Assembly (NCBI RefSeq): GCF_039523075.1
Contig: NZ_BAAAEP010000020.1
Coordinates: 12,756 to 76,755 of the forward strand
Length of the DNA: 64,000 nucleotides
Reading direction: 5' to 3'
Source: Caenispirillum bisanense
GTDB taxonomy: Bacteria; Pseudomonadota; Alphaproteobacteria; Rhodospirillales; Rhodospirillaceae
Shown: one piece after another, positions 36,224 to 44,878 of the stretch
How the letters are laid out: every line of letters starts with the position of its first letter
Numbering within the stretch: the first letter of the stretch is position 1
Program-made: the position numbers and the translations under genes
Notes under the pieces: model-generated
What the model was told of the DNA's origin: nothing
Database searches by the model: none
The model's input: the letters and a program-made list of their open reading frames with translations, nothing else

Positions 36224-36336
36224 CACCTAATTTCCCCACAGCACCCGGAAAATGATGCACGCGCGAACGGGCCGCGGCGCCGGGGTGCGCCGCAGCCTGC
36301 TGCTGCCGGGTCGGCCGCCGCCGCAGGGGCGACGGG

Positions 36337-37134
36337 TTACTGCGACGGATCGGCGCGCGTCTCCGTCTGGGTCGGCGCTTCCGTCGGGTCGGTGCGGCCC
36401 TGGGCGCGGGCGGTGCGCAGGTGCTCCACCAGGAAGCCGAGGGTGCGCGTCCACGCCTGCGCCGCGGCGCCGGCATCGTGACCGTCGCCGGCTGGGTCGG
36501 CGAAGCCGCTGTCGGCGTCGTACCAGAACAGTTCCAGCGACCGTCCGGCCCGCACCATGCCGTCCTGGAAGGTGCTGACCATGGGCTCGTCGATGACGCC
36601 GTCGCGGGTGGCGAAGTGGCCCAGCACCGGCGCGTTCAGGTCGGCCAGCCGGCCGGCGTCCAGCGCCACGTCGGCGTAGTAGACCACCACCGCCTGCACC
36701 GGTGCGCCCAGGCTGGAGCGCAGCGCCAGCGCACCGCCCTCGCCCCAGCCCATGAGGCCGACGCGGCCGGCGGTTTCCTGCCGCTGGCGCAGCCACTCCA
36801 CCCACGCCTGCACCACCTCTTCGGAGACCGCCTCGCCGGAGGGGGCCGGCACCGCCAGGGCGGCGAAGTCCTGCCGCACCAGTTCCTGCGCCACCTCGGC
36901 GACCTGCTGCTCGCTGGCGGTCTGCCCGTAGAGCAGCACCACCGCCGGCAGATCCTCGCCGCCCTGCGGCAGCGCCAGGGCGGCCTGCGAGCCGCCGCCG
37001 GCGACATCCTCGGGCAGCGTCACCGCCTCCATGCCCTGCGGCAGGGCCTGCGCGAGTCGCGGCGCTGCCACGACGGCGGCAGCCGCCAGCATCAGGCAGG
37101 CGAAACCGGCAAGCGGGCTACGGCGGGCAGTCAT
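36337..37134 (-). CDS. Exported dienelactone hydrolase-like protein lacking catalytic Cys and His
   Basis: 265 residues with a signal peptide (PLAGFACLMLAAAAVVAAPR). The remainder follows the dienelactone hydrolase alpha/beta-hydrolase fold: LPAVVLLYGQTASEQQ, GRVGLMGWGEGGALAL, PVLGHFATRDGVID and QAWTRTLGFLVEHL. The nucleophile elbow, normally GxCxGG, reads Gly129-Trp-Gly131-Glu-Gly-Gly, so the Cys/Ser is glycine. Asp178 is kept, but the His of the usual HGF reads Ser209-Gly-Phe. I infer a catalytically dead periplasmic protein, perhaps a binding or scaffold role. A proline/threonine-rich tail follows. Confidence 0.75.
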   Translation of the reverse strand: MTARRSPLAGFACLMLAAAAVVAAPRLAQALPQGMEAVTLPEDVAGGGSQAALALPQGGEDLPAVVLLYGQTASEQQVAEVAQELVRQDFAALAVPAPSGEAVSEEVVQAWVEWLRQRQETAGRVGLMGWGEGGALALRSSLGAPVQAVVVYYADVALDAGRLADLNAPVLGHFATRDGVIDEPMVSTFQDGMVRAGRSLELFWYDADSGFADPAGDGHDAGAAAQAWTRTLGFLVEHLRTARAQGRTDPTEAPTQTETRADPSQ

Positions 37135-37294
37135 GGGCGAGCCTCTCCTTCTTCCTCTGCGGCACCATCGGCATCCGATGAACGCCAACGCACGACACGG
37201 CGCCGGCGATGCCCATATCGGCGCCGGGGGCGGCGTTTCCAGCCCGCCGAACGGAGAGGATGGCCCGAAAGCGGAAAGGGGGCCCGGAAAGGCG

Positions 37295-37328
37295 ATCGGG
37301 GCCGCCTCCTTGCGGAAGCGGCCCCGAT
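37295..37328 (-). terminator. Stem-loop after rpmB
   Basis: An 11-bp perfect stem (37295-37305 with 37318-37328) lies 27 bases beyond the rpmB stop on the minus strand, followed by CGCCTTTCC. Terminator-like, with a weak U-tract. Confidence 0.6.
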
Positions 37329-37354
37329 GGCGTGCGACGAAGCGCGGAGGTGCG

Positions 37355-37651
37355 TTACGCAGCGGACTGCGCGGCGGCGACCTTCTGGATGCGCTTCTTC
37401 AGCTTGCGGGCCTCGCTCGACAGCTTGGTGTCGGCGGTGGACAGCAGATAGGCGTCAATGCCGCCCCGGTGCTCGACAGTGCGAAGGCCGTGGGCGGACA
37501 GGCGCAGGCGAACCTGGGACTGCAGAACGTCAGACGTCATCGACGTGACCTGCAGGTTCGGCTCCCACGTGCGGCGGGTCTTGTTGTGAGCGTGGCTCAC
37601 ATTGTTCCCGGTCATGACGCCCTTGCCGGTGATGGCACAACGACGGGGCAT
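37355..37651 (-). CDS. rpmB: 50S ribosomal protein L28
   Basis: 98-residue ribosomal protein of the large subunit. The conserved start is MPRRCAITGKGVMTGNNVSH, followed by HNKTRRTWEPNLQ and RLRLSAHGLRTVEHRGGID. The C-terminus is the longer lysine-rich form common in alphaproteobacteria. The ATG at 37651 matches the family start; an in-frame extension to 37735 does not. It stands alone between the hydrolase-like gene and ilvC. Confidence 0.96.
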   Translation of the reverse strand: MPRRCAITGKGVMTGNNVSHAHNKTRRTWEPNLQVTSMTSDVLQSQVRLRLSAHGLRTVEHRGGIDAYLLSTADTKLSSEARKLKKRIQKVAAAQSAA

Positions 37652-37805
37652 GGCCTTGTCCTTCTCGATGTCAAAAAAACTGGCGGATAAAGTCCGGAAG
37701 GCCGGTTGTTTAGCGGCGCGGCCGGCGTTCGTCAAGGGAGAAAAGGCCGGACCGGCCGGGGAACGCCGCCCTGCGACGCCCCCGACCGGCCCGAGCCCCC
37801 TCGCC

Positions 37806-38825
37806 TCAGTTCTTGGCCTTGTCGACCAGGGCGTTCGCCTTGATCCACGGCATCATGCCGCGCAGGCGCTCGCCCACTTCCTCGATCGGGTGCTCGGCCC
37901 ACAGGCGGCGGGTGGCCTTGAAGGACGGCTGACCGGCCTTGCACTCCAGCATCCAGTCGCGGACGAAGCGGCCGGCCTGGATGTCTTCCAGCACGCGCTT
38001 CATCTCGGCCTTGGTCTCGTCGGTGACGATGCGCGGGCCGGTGACGTAGTCGCCGTATTCAGCGGTGTTGGAGATCGAGTAGCGCATGTTGGCCATGCCG
38101 CCCTCGTACATCAGGTCGACGATCAGCTTTACTTCGTGCAGGCACTCGAAGTAAGCCATCTCCGGGGCGTAGCCGGCTTCCACCAGGGTCTCGAAACCGG
38201 CGGCGATCAGCTTGGTCAGGCCGCCGCACAGCACGGCCTGCTCGCCGAACAGGTCGGTTTCGCACTCTTCACGGAAGTTGGTCTCGATGATGCCCGAGCG
38301 ACCGCCGCCGATGGCGGAGGCATAGGACAGCGCCAGGTCCATGGCATTGCCGGAAGCGTCCTGCGCCACCGCCACCAGGCAGGGCACGCCGCCGCCACGC
38401 TTGTATTCGGAGCGGACGGTGTGGCCGGGGCCCTTGGGGGCGACCATGAACACGTCCAGGTCCTTGCGCGGCTCGATCAGCTTGAAGTGGACGTTCAGGC
38501 CGTGAGCGAAGGCGAGCGCCGCGCCTTCCTTCATGTTGCCATGCAGGTCGGCGTAGTACAGTTCGGCCTGCAGCTCGTCCGGCGTCAGGATCATCACCAC
38601 GTCGGCCCAGGCGGCAGCCTCGGCCGGGGTCATGACCTGCAGGCCTTCACCTTCGGCCTTCTTGCGGGTGGCGGAGCCGGCCCGCAGGGCGACCGCGACG
38701 TCCTTGACGCCCGAATCGCGCAGGTTCAGCACGTGGGCGTGACCCTGGGAGCCGTAGCCCACGATGGCCACCTTCTTGCCCTTGATCAGGTTCACGTCGG
38801 CGTCGCGATCGTAATAAACGCGCAT
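37806..38825 (-). CDS. ilvC: Ketol-acid reductoisomerase (class I)
   Basis: 339 residues. Isomerises and reduces acetolactate or acetohydroxybutyrate with NADPH in valine, isoleucine and leucine synthesis. The Rossmann motif is VAIVGYGSQGHAHVLNLRDSG, with Arg-Ser-type NADPH determinants following. The knotted C-terminal domain has the Mg-binding acidic residues (LFGEQAVLCGGLTKLIAAGF). The length marks class I. It lies 45 bp downstream of ilvN in the order ilvB-ilvN-ilvC. Confidence 0.97.
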   Translation of the reverse strand: MRVYYDRDADVNLIKGKKVAIVGYGSQGHAHVLNLRDSGVKDVAVALRAGSATRKKAEGEGLQVMTPAEAAAWADVVMILTPDELQAELYYADLHGNMKEGAALAFAHGLNVHFKLIEPRKDLDVFMVAPKGPGHTVRSEYKRGGGVPCLVAVAQDASGNAMDLALSYASAIGGGRSGIIETNFREECETDLFGEQAVLCGGLTKLIAAGFETLVEAGYAPEMAYFECLHEVKLIVDLMYEGGMANMRYSISNTAEYGDYVTGPRIVTDETKAEMKRVLEDIQAGRFVRDWMLECKAGQPSFKATRRLWAEHPIEEVGERLRGMMPWIKANALVDKAKN

Positions 38826-38870
38826 GGTTCAAAGTCCTTGATGCAGATCGTTGGTGTTGGTCTTGGTTGT

Positions 38871-39389
38871 TCAGAGGGCGCCGGGGCCACGGGCGATGGC
38901 CGCCACGCCGGTCCGCGACACGTCGATAAGGCCGAGCGGCTCCATCAGCTTGATGAAGGCATCGAGCTTCTCGGTCTTGCCGACGATTTCGAAGACGAAG
39001 CTTTCGTTCGTGCTGTCGACCACATTGGCACGGAAGATGTCGGCGATGCGAAGGGATTCGACTCGCTTCTCGCCGGTCCCCACCACCTTCACCAGCGCCA
39101 GTTCACGGGCGACGGAGGGGCCGTCGACGGTGAGGTCGCGCACCTTGTGCACCGGCACCAGACGGCCGAGCTGGGCCTTGATCTGCTCGATCACCATGGG
39201 GGTGCCGCTGGTGACCAGCGTGATGCGCGACAGCCGCTCGGCCGGGTCGACCTCGGCCACCGTCAGGCTTTCGATGTTGTAGCCGCGGCCGGAGAACAGG
39301 CCGATGACGCGCGCCAGCACGCCGGCCTCGTTGTCGACCAGAACGGCGATGGTGTGGGTCTTGATCTCTTCGGTATCGGTCGTGGACAC
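38871..39389 (-). CDS. ilvN: Acetolactate synthase small (regulatory) subunit
   Basis: 172 residues. The N-terminal ACT domain binds valine for feedback control (THTIAVLVDNEAGVLARVIG, then GRGYNIESLTVAEVD), and the C-terminal IlvN domain follows (RELALVKVVGTGEKRVE, FEIVGKTEKLDAFI). The start codon is GTG at 39389. The length is that of IlvH-type small subunits. It is 117 bp downstream of the catalytic-subunit gene; together they form the holoenzyme. Confidence 0.95.
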   Translation of the reverse strand: MSTTDTEEIKTHTIAVLVDNEAGVLARVIGLFSGRGYNIESLTVAEVDPAERLSRITLVTSGTPMVIEQIKAQLGRLVPVHKVRDLTVDGPSVARELALVKVVGTGEKRVESLRIADIFRANVVDSTNESFVFEIVGKTEKLDAFIKLMEPLGLIDVSRTGVAAIARGPGAL

Positions 39390-39506
39390 GACGCGTGTCT
39401 CCCCCTCAGGGTCTCGCGGCAGGGCCCCGGCGCCAGGAGAGCGCCGGGGCGGTGCGAGTCGTGGATGGTGTCGCGGATGCGGTGACGGCGCGGCAGCGCG
39501 GCGGCG

Positions 39507-41267
39507 TCACACCAGAACCTTGCCCTCGTCGCCGATGGCTTCCTTGCCGGCATCCGGCGGGCCGAGCAGCATCTCGTTGTGCGGCGCGCCCGACGGAATC
39601 ATGGGGAAGCAGTTCTCGGACTGGTCGACGCGGCAGTCGAAGATCACCGGCTTGCGCACGTCGATCATCTCGCGGATGGCGTCGTCCAGGCGGGCGGCGT
39701 CGTCGCAGACGATGCCGTGGGCGCCGAAGGCCTCGGCCAGCTTCACGAAGTCCGGCAGCGCCTCCGAATAGCTTTCCGAGTAGCGGCCGCCGTGCAGCAG
39801 TTCCTGCCACTGGCGCACCATGCCCATGTACTGGTTGTTCAGGATGAACACCTTCACCGGCAGGCGGTACTGGATGGCGGTGCCCAGTTCCTGCATGTTC
39901 ATCATGAAGCTGGCCTCGCCGGAGACGTCCACCACCAGCGCGTCGGGGTGGGCCATCTGCACGCCGATGGCGGCCGGGAAGCCGTAGCCCATGGTGCCGA
40001 GGCCGCCGGAGGTCATCCACTGGTTCGGCTTCTCGAACTTGTAGAACTGCGCCGCCCACATCTGGTGCTGGCCCACCTCGGTGGTGATGTAGGTCTCGCG
40101 GTCCTTGGTCAGTTCATAAAGGCGCTGGATGGCGTACTGCGGCTTGATGATCTTGCCGGTCTGCTCGTAACCGAGGCAGTTGACCGCGCGCCATTCGTCG
40201 ATCTGCTTCCACCAGCCCTTCAGGGCCTTGGCGTCGGGGCGGACCTGGCGGGCCTTGTAGACCTTGATCAGGTCTTCCAGCACGTGCGCCACGTCGCCGA
40301 TGATCGGCAGGTCGACCGCCACGTTCTTGTTGATCGACGACGGGTCGATGTCGATGTGGATCTTCTTCGAGTTGGGCGAGAAGGCGTTCAGGCGGCCGGT
40401 GACGCGGTCGTCGAAGCGGGCGCCGACGCAGATCATCAGGTCGCAGCCGTGCATGGCGAGGTTGGCCTCGTAGGTGCCATGCATGCCCAGCATGCCCAGG
40501 TGCTGCGGGTCGGAGGCCGGATAGGCGCCGAGGCCCATGAGCGTCTGGGTGATGGGGAAGCCGGTCAGGCGCACGAACTGGGTCAGCAGCTGGCTGGCCG
40601 CCGGGCCGGAGTTGATGACGCCACCGCCGGTGTAGAACACCGGCCGCTTGGCCGCAGCGATCATCTCCACCGCCTGTTCGATGGCGGCGCGGTCGCCCTT
40701 CACCTGCGGCTTGTAGGTGCGGTGCTTGATGCGGCTGGCGGGCATGTACTCCGCCGGCTTCATCAGGATGTCCTTCGGCAGGTCGATGACCACCGGGCCG
40801 GGCCGGCCGGTGCGCGCGACGTAGAACGCCTCGTGCAGGATGCGGGCGAGGTCTTCCGACTTCTTCACCAGGTAATTGTGCTTGGTGCACGGCCGGGTGA
40901 TGCCGGTGGTGTCGGCTTCCTGGAAGGCGTCGTTGCCGATCAGGTGGGTCGGCACCTGGCCGGTCAGGCAGACCAGCGGAATGCTGTCCATCAGCGCATC
41001 GGTCAGGCCGGTGACGGCATTGGTGGCGCCGGGGCCGGAGGTCACCAGCACGCAGCCGACCTTGCCGGTGGAGCGGGCATAGCCTTCGGCCGCGTGCACC
41101 GCCGCCTGCTCGTGCCGCACCAGGACGTGGCGAATCTGGTTCTGCTTGAAGAGTTCGTCGTAAATCGGAAGTACGGAGCCGCCGGGATAGCCGAAGATTA
41201 CCTCGACGCCCTGTTCGGCCAAGGCCTTGAGGACGATCTGAGCACCGTTCATGCGATCCTGCGACAT
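39507..41267 (-). CDS. ilvB: Acetolactate synthase large (catalytic) subunit
   Basis: 586-residue TPP- and FAD-dependent enzyme condensing pyruvate with pyruvate or 2-oxobutyrate. The catalytic Glu lies in VRHEQAAVHAAEGYARSTG, the FAD/beta domain contains YTGGGVINSGPAASQ, and the TPP-Mg segment reads SGEASFMMNMQELG with the downstream NNQYMGMV. The GEAS form replaces the textbook GDGS, as in many alphaproteobacteria. ATG 41267 (MSQDRMNGAQ) is chosen. It may be cotranscribed with miaA, but a 165-bp GC-rich spacer suggests its own promoter or a leader. Confidence 0.96.
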   Translation of the reverse strand: MSQDRMNGAQIVLKALAEQGVEVIFGYPGGSVLPIYDELFKQNQIRHVLVRHEQAAVHAAEGYARSTGKVGCVLVTSGPGATNAVTGLTDALMDSIPLVCLTGQVPTHLIGNDAFQEADTTGITRPCTKHNYLVKKSEDLARILHEAFYVARTGRPGPVVIDLPKDILMKPAEYMPASRIKHRTYKPQVKGDRAAIEQAVEMIAAAKRPVFYTGGGVINSGPAASQLLTQFVRLTGFPITQTLMGLGAYPASDPQHLGMLGMHGTYEANLAMHGCDLMICVGARFDDRVTGRLNAFSPNSKKIHIDIDPSSINKNVAVDLPIIGDVAHVLEDLIKVYKARQVRPDAKALKGWWKQIDEWRAVNCLGYEQTGKIIKPQYAIQRLYELTKDRETYITTEVGQHQMWAAQFYKFEKPNQWMTSGGLGTMGYGFPAAIGVQMAHPDALVVDVSGEASFMMNMQELGTAIQYRLPVKVFILNNQYMGMVRQWQELLHGGRYSESYSEALPDFVKLAEAFGAHGIVCDDAARLDDAIREMIDVRKPVIFDCRVDQSENCFPMIPSGAPHNEMLLGPPDAGKEAIGDEGKVLV

Positions 41268-41432
41268 GTCTGCACCTGTCTTCCTGTAAAGGACGCGCGG
41301 CCCAAACGGCCCGCCCGCCGACACCTGCTCCGGCGTCGGCGGCTCACCATCCGCCTCATCGATCCGTGGGGGGTGTCCGTCCGGCGCGCCGCGCCAACCC
41401 CGGACCATTCCGGGAAGCTGCACGGTATAGAC

Positions 41433-42404
41433 TCAGCCGGAGCCGGTCAACAAAAAGCCGCGAATTAATTGAAAGGTTTTGGCGGCGAGGCTTTCCGAAA
41501 ATTGCGCATCGTGCACCACATCCGCACGAAGCTGCCCGCGGAACCATGTTCCCTGGCGCTTGGCATAGTTGCGGGTCAGCTGCTGCGCCCGCACCAGCGC
41601 CGACTCCAGGTCCAGGTCACCGTGCAGGTGGGCGGCCAGTTCCGGCACGCCGAGCGCCTTCATCACCGGCTGGTCGGGCGGCAGGCCGAAGTCGAGCAGC
41701 GCCGCCACCTCGGCCAGCGCCGGCCCCTCCATCACCATGGCGCGCAGGCGGGCGTCGCAGCGGGCGTAGAGCACCTCGCGCGGCGGCGCCATGCGCACCA
41801 CCAGCGGGCGGAAGCGGATGGGCGGCGGCACCGGCGGCTGCGCCTGCCACCAGCTGATGGAGCGACCGGAGGCCCGCAGCACCTCCCAGGCGCGCAGGTT
41901 GCGGGTGGTGTCGCCGGGGGCGAGGCGGGCCGCCGTCTCCGGGTCGTCCCGCGCCAGCCGGGCGTGGAAGGCCTCGTGCCCCAGGCGGGCGAGGTCGGCC
42001 CGCGCCTCGGCCCGCACCGCCTCCGGCACCTCCGGCACCGGCGCGAAGCCCTCCAGCAGCGCCTTCAGGTAGAGCCCGGTGCCGCCGCAGACGATGGGCA
42101 GCCGGCCGGCGGCCCAGGCGGCTTCGATCTCCGGCACCGCCAGGTCGCGCCACAGCACCGGCGAGCAGACGACGCTGCCCGCCAGCACGCCGTACAGGCG
42201 GTGGGGCGCCAGCGCCTCCTCCGCCTCCGAAGGGCGGGCGGTGAGCACCCGCAGCTCGCGGTAGACCTGCATGCTGTCGGCATTGAGGACGGTGCCGCCG
42301 AACTCCTGCGCCGCCGCCAGGGCGAGCGCCGACTTGCCGCTGGCGGTGGGGCCGGCGACAACCACGAGGGGCGGCAGGGCGGAGGCTTCGGTCTCTGACA
42401 TCAT
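41433..42404 (-). CDS. miaA: tRNA dimethylallyltransferase
   Basis: About 323 residues. Transfers dimethylallyl to A37 of tRNAs that read UNN codons. The P-loop is VVAGPTASGKSALAL; the substrate motifs are LNADSMQVYRELRVLTARPS and GGTGLYLKALLEG, and the tRNA-binding end is QQLTRNYAKRQGTWFRGQ. Three possible starts lie in a row (GTG 42407, ATG 42404, ATG 42401); 42404 is used here. It is divergent from serB, with only about 80 bp between them. Confidence 0.95.
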   Translation of the reverse strand: MMSETEASALPPLVVVAGPTASGKSALALAAAQEFGGTVLNADSMQVYRELRVLTARPSEAEEALAPHRLYGVLAGSVVCSPVLWRDLAVPEIEAAWAAGRLPIVCGGTGLYLKALLEGFAPVPEVPEAVRAEARADLARLGHEAFHARLARDDPETAARLAPGDTTRNLRAWEVLRASGRSISWWQAQPPVPPPIRFRPLVVRMAPPREVLYARCDARLRAMVMEGPALAEVAALLDFGLPPDQPVMKALGVPELAAHLHGDLDLESALVRAQQLTRNYAKRQGTWFRGQLRADVVHDAQFSESLAAKTFQLIRGFLLTGSG

Positions 42405-42487
42405 CACGCGCTTGCAGCGAAGGGGGCGCGACTTTATACGGGACGCGGCAGAAACGCCCCACGCGCCGAACGGAAAAGGACCGGGCC

Positions 42488-43390
42488 ATGGAAAATGTGC
42501 TGACGCTCATCACCGCTCCGGCCCGCGCGGACCTGGACGATAGCACGGTCCGCCGTGTGCGCGAGGCCCTGAAGGCGCTGGGCGGACAGGTCGGCTCGCC
42601 CGACTGGCTGGACCCCGGCATCGCCTGCGACCTGCCGTTCGAGGACATCAGCCCCGACACCGCCGACGCCGCCGCCCGCAAGGCGCTGGCCGATGCCGGC
42701 GTGGCCGCCGACGTGGTGGCCCAGGCCGCCGCCGACCGCCGCAAGATGCTGCTGGTGGCCGACATGGACTCGACCATCGTCACCGGCGAAACCCTGGACG
42801 AACTGGCCGACTTCGCCGGCATCAAGGACCAGATCGCCGCCATCACCGCCCGCGCCATGAACGGCGAGCTGGACTTCAAGGCCGCCCTGCGGGAGCGCGT
42901 CGCCATGCTGAAGGGCCTGCCGGTCGAGTCGCTGGAGAAGTGCTTCGACCGCGTCGAGTACACCCCCGGCGCCTGGGAACTGGTGCGCACCATGGCCGCC
43001 AACGGCGCCTATTGCGTGCTGGTGTCGGGCGGCTTCAAGTTCTTTACCCGCCGCGTCGCCGCCCACTGCGGCTTCCACGAGGACCGCTCCAACGAGTTCA
43101 TCCTCGACGGCGACGTGCTGGCCGGGGCGGTGGAGGAACCCATCCTCGACCGTGACGCCAAGCTCGACAGCCTCATCGCCCTGGCCGCCGAGCGCCACCT
43201 GCCGCTCGCCCGCACGGTGGCGGTGGGCGATGGCGCCAACGACCTGCCGATGATCCGCGCCGCCGGCCTGGGCGTCGCCTTCCACGCCAAGCCGGTGGTC
43301 GCCGCCGAGGCTCGCGTTCGCATCGACCACGGCGACCTTACCGCCCTGCTCTACGCCCAGGGGTATCGCCGCGCCGACTTCGTTGTATAA
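42488..43390 (+). CDS. serB: Phosphoserine phosphatase
   Basis: 300-residue HAD phosphatase completing serine synthesis. Motif I with the nucleophile Asp is VADMDSTIVTGETLDELADF, motif II is LVSGGFKFF, and motif IV is VGDGANDLPMIRAAGLG. The N-terminal ~90 residues form the small ACT-like region found in long SerB proteins. GAAAAGGA precedes the ATG. Divergent from miaA; a small ORF follows 71 bp later. Confidence 0.95.
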   Translation: MENVLTLITAPARADLDDSTVRRVREALKALGGQVGSPDWLDPGIACDLPFEDISPDTADAAARKALADAGVAADVVAQAAADRRKMLLVADMDSTIVTGETLDELADFAGIKDQIAAITARAMNGELDFKAALRERVAMLKGLPVESLEKCFDRVEYTPGAWELVRTMAANGAYCVLVSGGFKFFTRRVAAHCGFHEDRSNEFILDGDVLAGAVEEPILDRDAKLDSLIALAAERHLPLARTVAVGDGANDLPMIRAAGLGVAFHAKPVVAAEARVRIDHGDLTALLYAQGYRRADFVV

Positions 43391-43461
43391 CAGGGGTTGA
43401 GGAGGACGGGCCGCCGCGCCGAGGGAACGCGGACCGGCCCACCGTTGCGGGGGAACGGCCC

Positions 43462-43764
43462 ATGGCCAAGTCGAAGACCGAGATCATCCACGACATCGAA
43501 CACCTGATCGCCCGCAACGGCGCCAAGTGGGGCGAGTGGTACGTCGGCATGTGCGCCGATCCGAAGTCCACCCTGGTCAGCCGCCACAACTTCAAGCAGG
43601 GCACCGACGTCGGCGCCATCCGCACCGCCAACACCGAGATCCAGGCGCAGGAAGTGGTGGAGTTCTTCATGCGCACGCGCGGCACCAAGGGCCACGCCGC
43701 CAGCTTCAACGCCGGCGACATCTACGTCTACGCCTACCGCATGAGCCGCCACACCAAGCCGTGA
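43462..43764 (+). CDS. Small protein, GIY-YIG-like pattern, function unknown
   Basis: 100 residues. The central segment GEWYVGMCADPKSTL followed by SRHNF resembles the WYVGIxxDPxxRLxxxH pattern of small GIY-YIG-like proteins found in phages and proteobacteria, but the second Tyr is not obvious and the catalytic Arg/Glu set cannot be confirmed. It is well translated by eye: GGGGGAA precedes the ATG and codon use matches its neighbours. It lies between serB and the convergent DHH phosphoesterase gene. Nuclease activity is doubtful. Confidence 0.65.
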   Translation: MAKSKTEIIHDIEHLIARNGAKWGEWYVGMCADPKSTLVSRHNFKQGTDVGAIRTANTEIQAQEVVEFFMRTRGTKGHAASFNAGDIYVYAYRMSRHTKP

Positions 43765-43818
43765 CCGAGCCCGACGGCCGCCCGAGGGACGGCCGCCGGA
43801 CCGGACCGCAGCGCGGGC

Positions 43819-44751
43819 TCAGCCGTCAGCGGTGATCTTGTCGACCAGCGCCTTCAGCACCTCTTCCGCCATGGAATTGTCCACCTGGCAGGTGCCGGCC
43901 GCCATGTGGCCGCCGCCGCCGTATTCCAGCATCAGCTTGCCGACGTTGGTCTTCGACGAGCGGTCGAAGATGCTCTTGCCGACGGCGAAGACGGTGTTCT
44001 GCTTCTGGAAGCCCCACATGACATGCATGGAGATGTTGGTCTGCGGCAGCAGGGCGTAGATCATGAACCGGTTGCCGGCCCAGATGGTGTCCTCGTTGCG
44101 CAGGTCGAGCACCACCAGGTTCTTGTGGACGGTGGCGCAGCGGGTGACCTGGTCCTTGAACTTCTCGGCGTGCTCGAAATAAAGGTCGGTGCGCTCGCGC
44201 ACGTCCGGCAGTTCCAGCACCTTGGTGATGTCGTGATCGAGGCAGTAGTCGATCAGCTCCATCATCAGCTGGTAGTTGGAGATGCGGAAGGTGCGGAAAC
44301 GGCCGAGGCCGGTGCGGGCGTCCATGATGAAGTTCATCAGGTCCCAGCCGGTGGGGTTCAGCACCTGGTCCTTGGTGAAGTTGGCGGAGTCGCCGCGGTC
44401 CACCGCCTCCATCATCTCGTCGGAAATGCGCGGGAACTTGGCCTTGCCGCCGAAGTAGTCATAGACCACGCGCGCCGCCGAGGGGGCATCGGGGTCGATG
44501 ATGTGGTTGTCGCGCTTGCCGACGCGCAGGGTCTCCGACAGGTGATGGTCGAAGGCCAGATGCACGCCCTCCACATAGGGCAGGTTGGTGGTGATGTCGC
44601 GGTCGGAGATGTCGATCTTGCCGTCCTGCATGTCCTTCGGGTGGACGAACTTGATGTCGTCGATCATCCCGAGTTCCTTCAGCAGCATGGCGCATACCAG
44701 GCCGTCGAAGTCGCTGCGCGTCACCAGACGAAACGTCTTCCCCTCGGTCAT
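43819..44751 (-). CDS. DHH/DHHA1 family phosphoesterase (exopolyphosphatase-like)
   Basis: 310 residues. The Mn-binding motifs of the DHH superfamily are present: RLVTRSDFDGLVCAMLL, the central VHLAFDHHLSET and the DHHA1 signature GGGGHMAAGTCQVDN near the C-terminus. Such proteins hydrolyse short phosphodiesters such as nanoRNA, cyclic dinucleotide products or polyphosphate; the sequence does not decide which. ATG 44751 is chosen because homology begins at MTEGKTFRLVTR. It stands alone between convergent and same-strand neighbours. Confidence 0.82.
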   Translation of the reverse strand: MTEGKTFRLVTRSDFDGLVCAMLLKELGMIDDIKFVHPKDMQDGKIDISDRDITTNLPYVEGVHLAFDHHLSETLRVGKRDNHIIDPDAPSAARVVYDYFGGKAKFPRISDEMMEAVDRGDSANFTKDQVLNPTGWDLMNFIMDARTGLGRFRTFRISNYQLMMELIDYCLDHDITKVLELPDVRERTDLYFEHAEKFKDQVTRCATVHKNLVVLDLRNEDTIWAGNRFMIYALLPQTNISMHVMWGFQKQNTVFAVGKSIFDRSSKTNVGKLMLEYGGGGHMAAGTCQVDNSMAEEVLKALVDKITADG

Positions 44752-44878
44752 TCCGGATCCCCAAATCCTGTCAAAGGCCGTAATCCGGGCAGAGTAGTCG
44801 CCTCCCGCCGCCGGCGCAACGCGACAGGCGCCGCCGCCGCGCGGTTCCGCCGCCGGCGCGCACGGCGGCACCGGCCGA

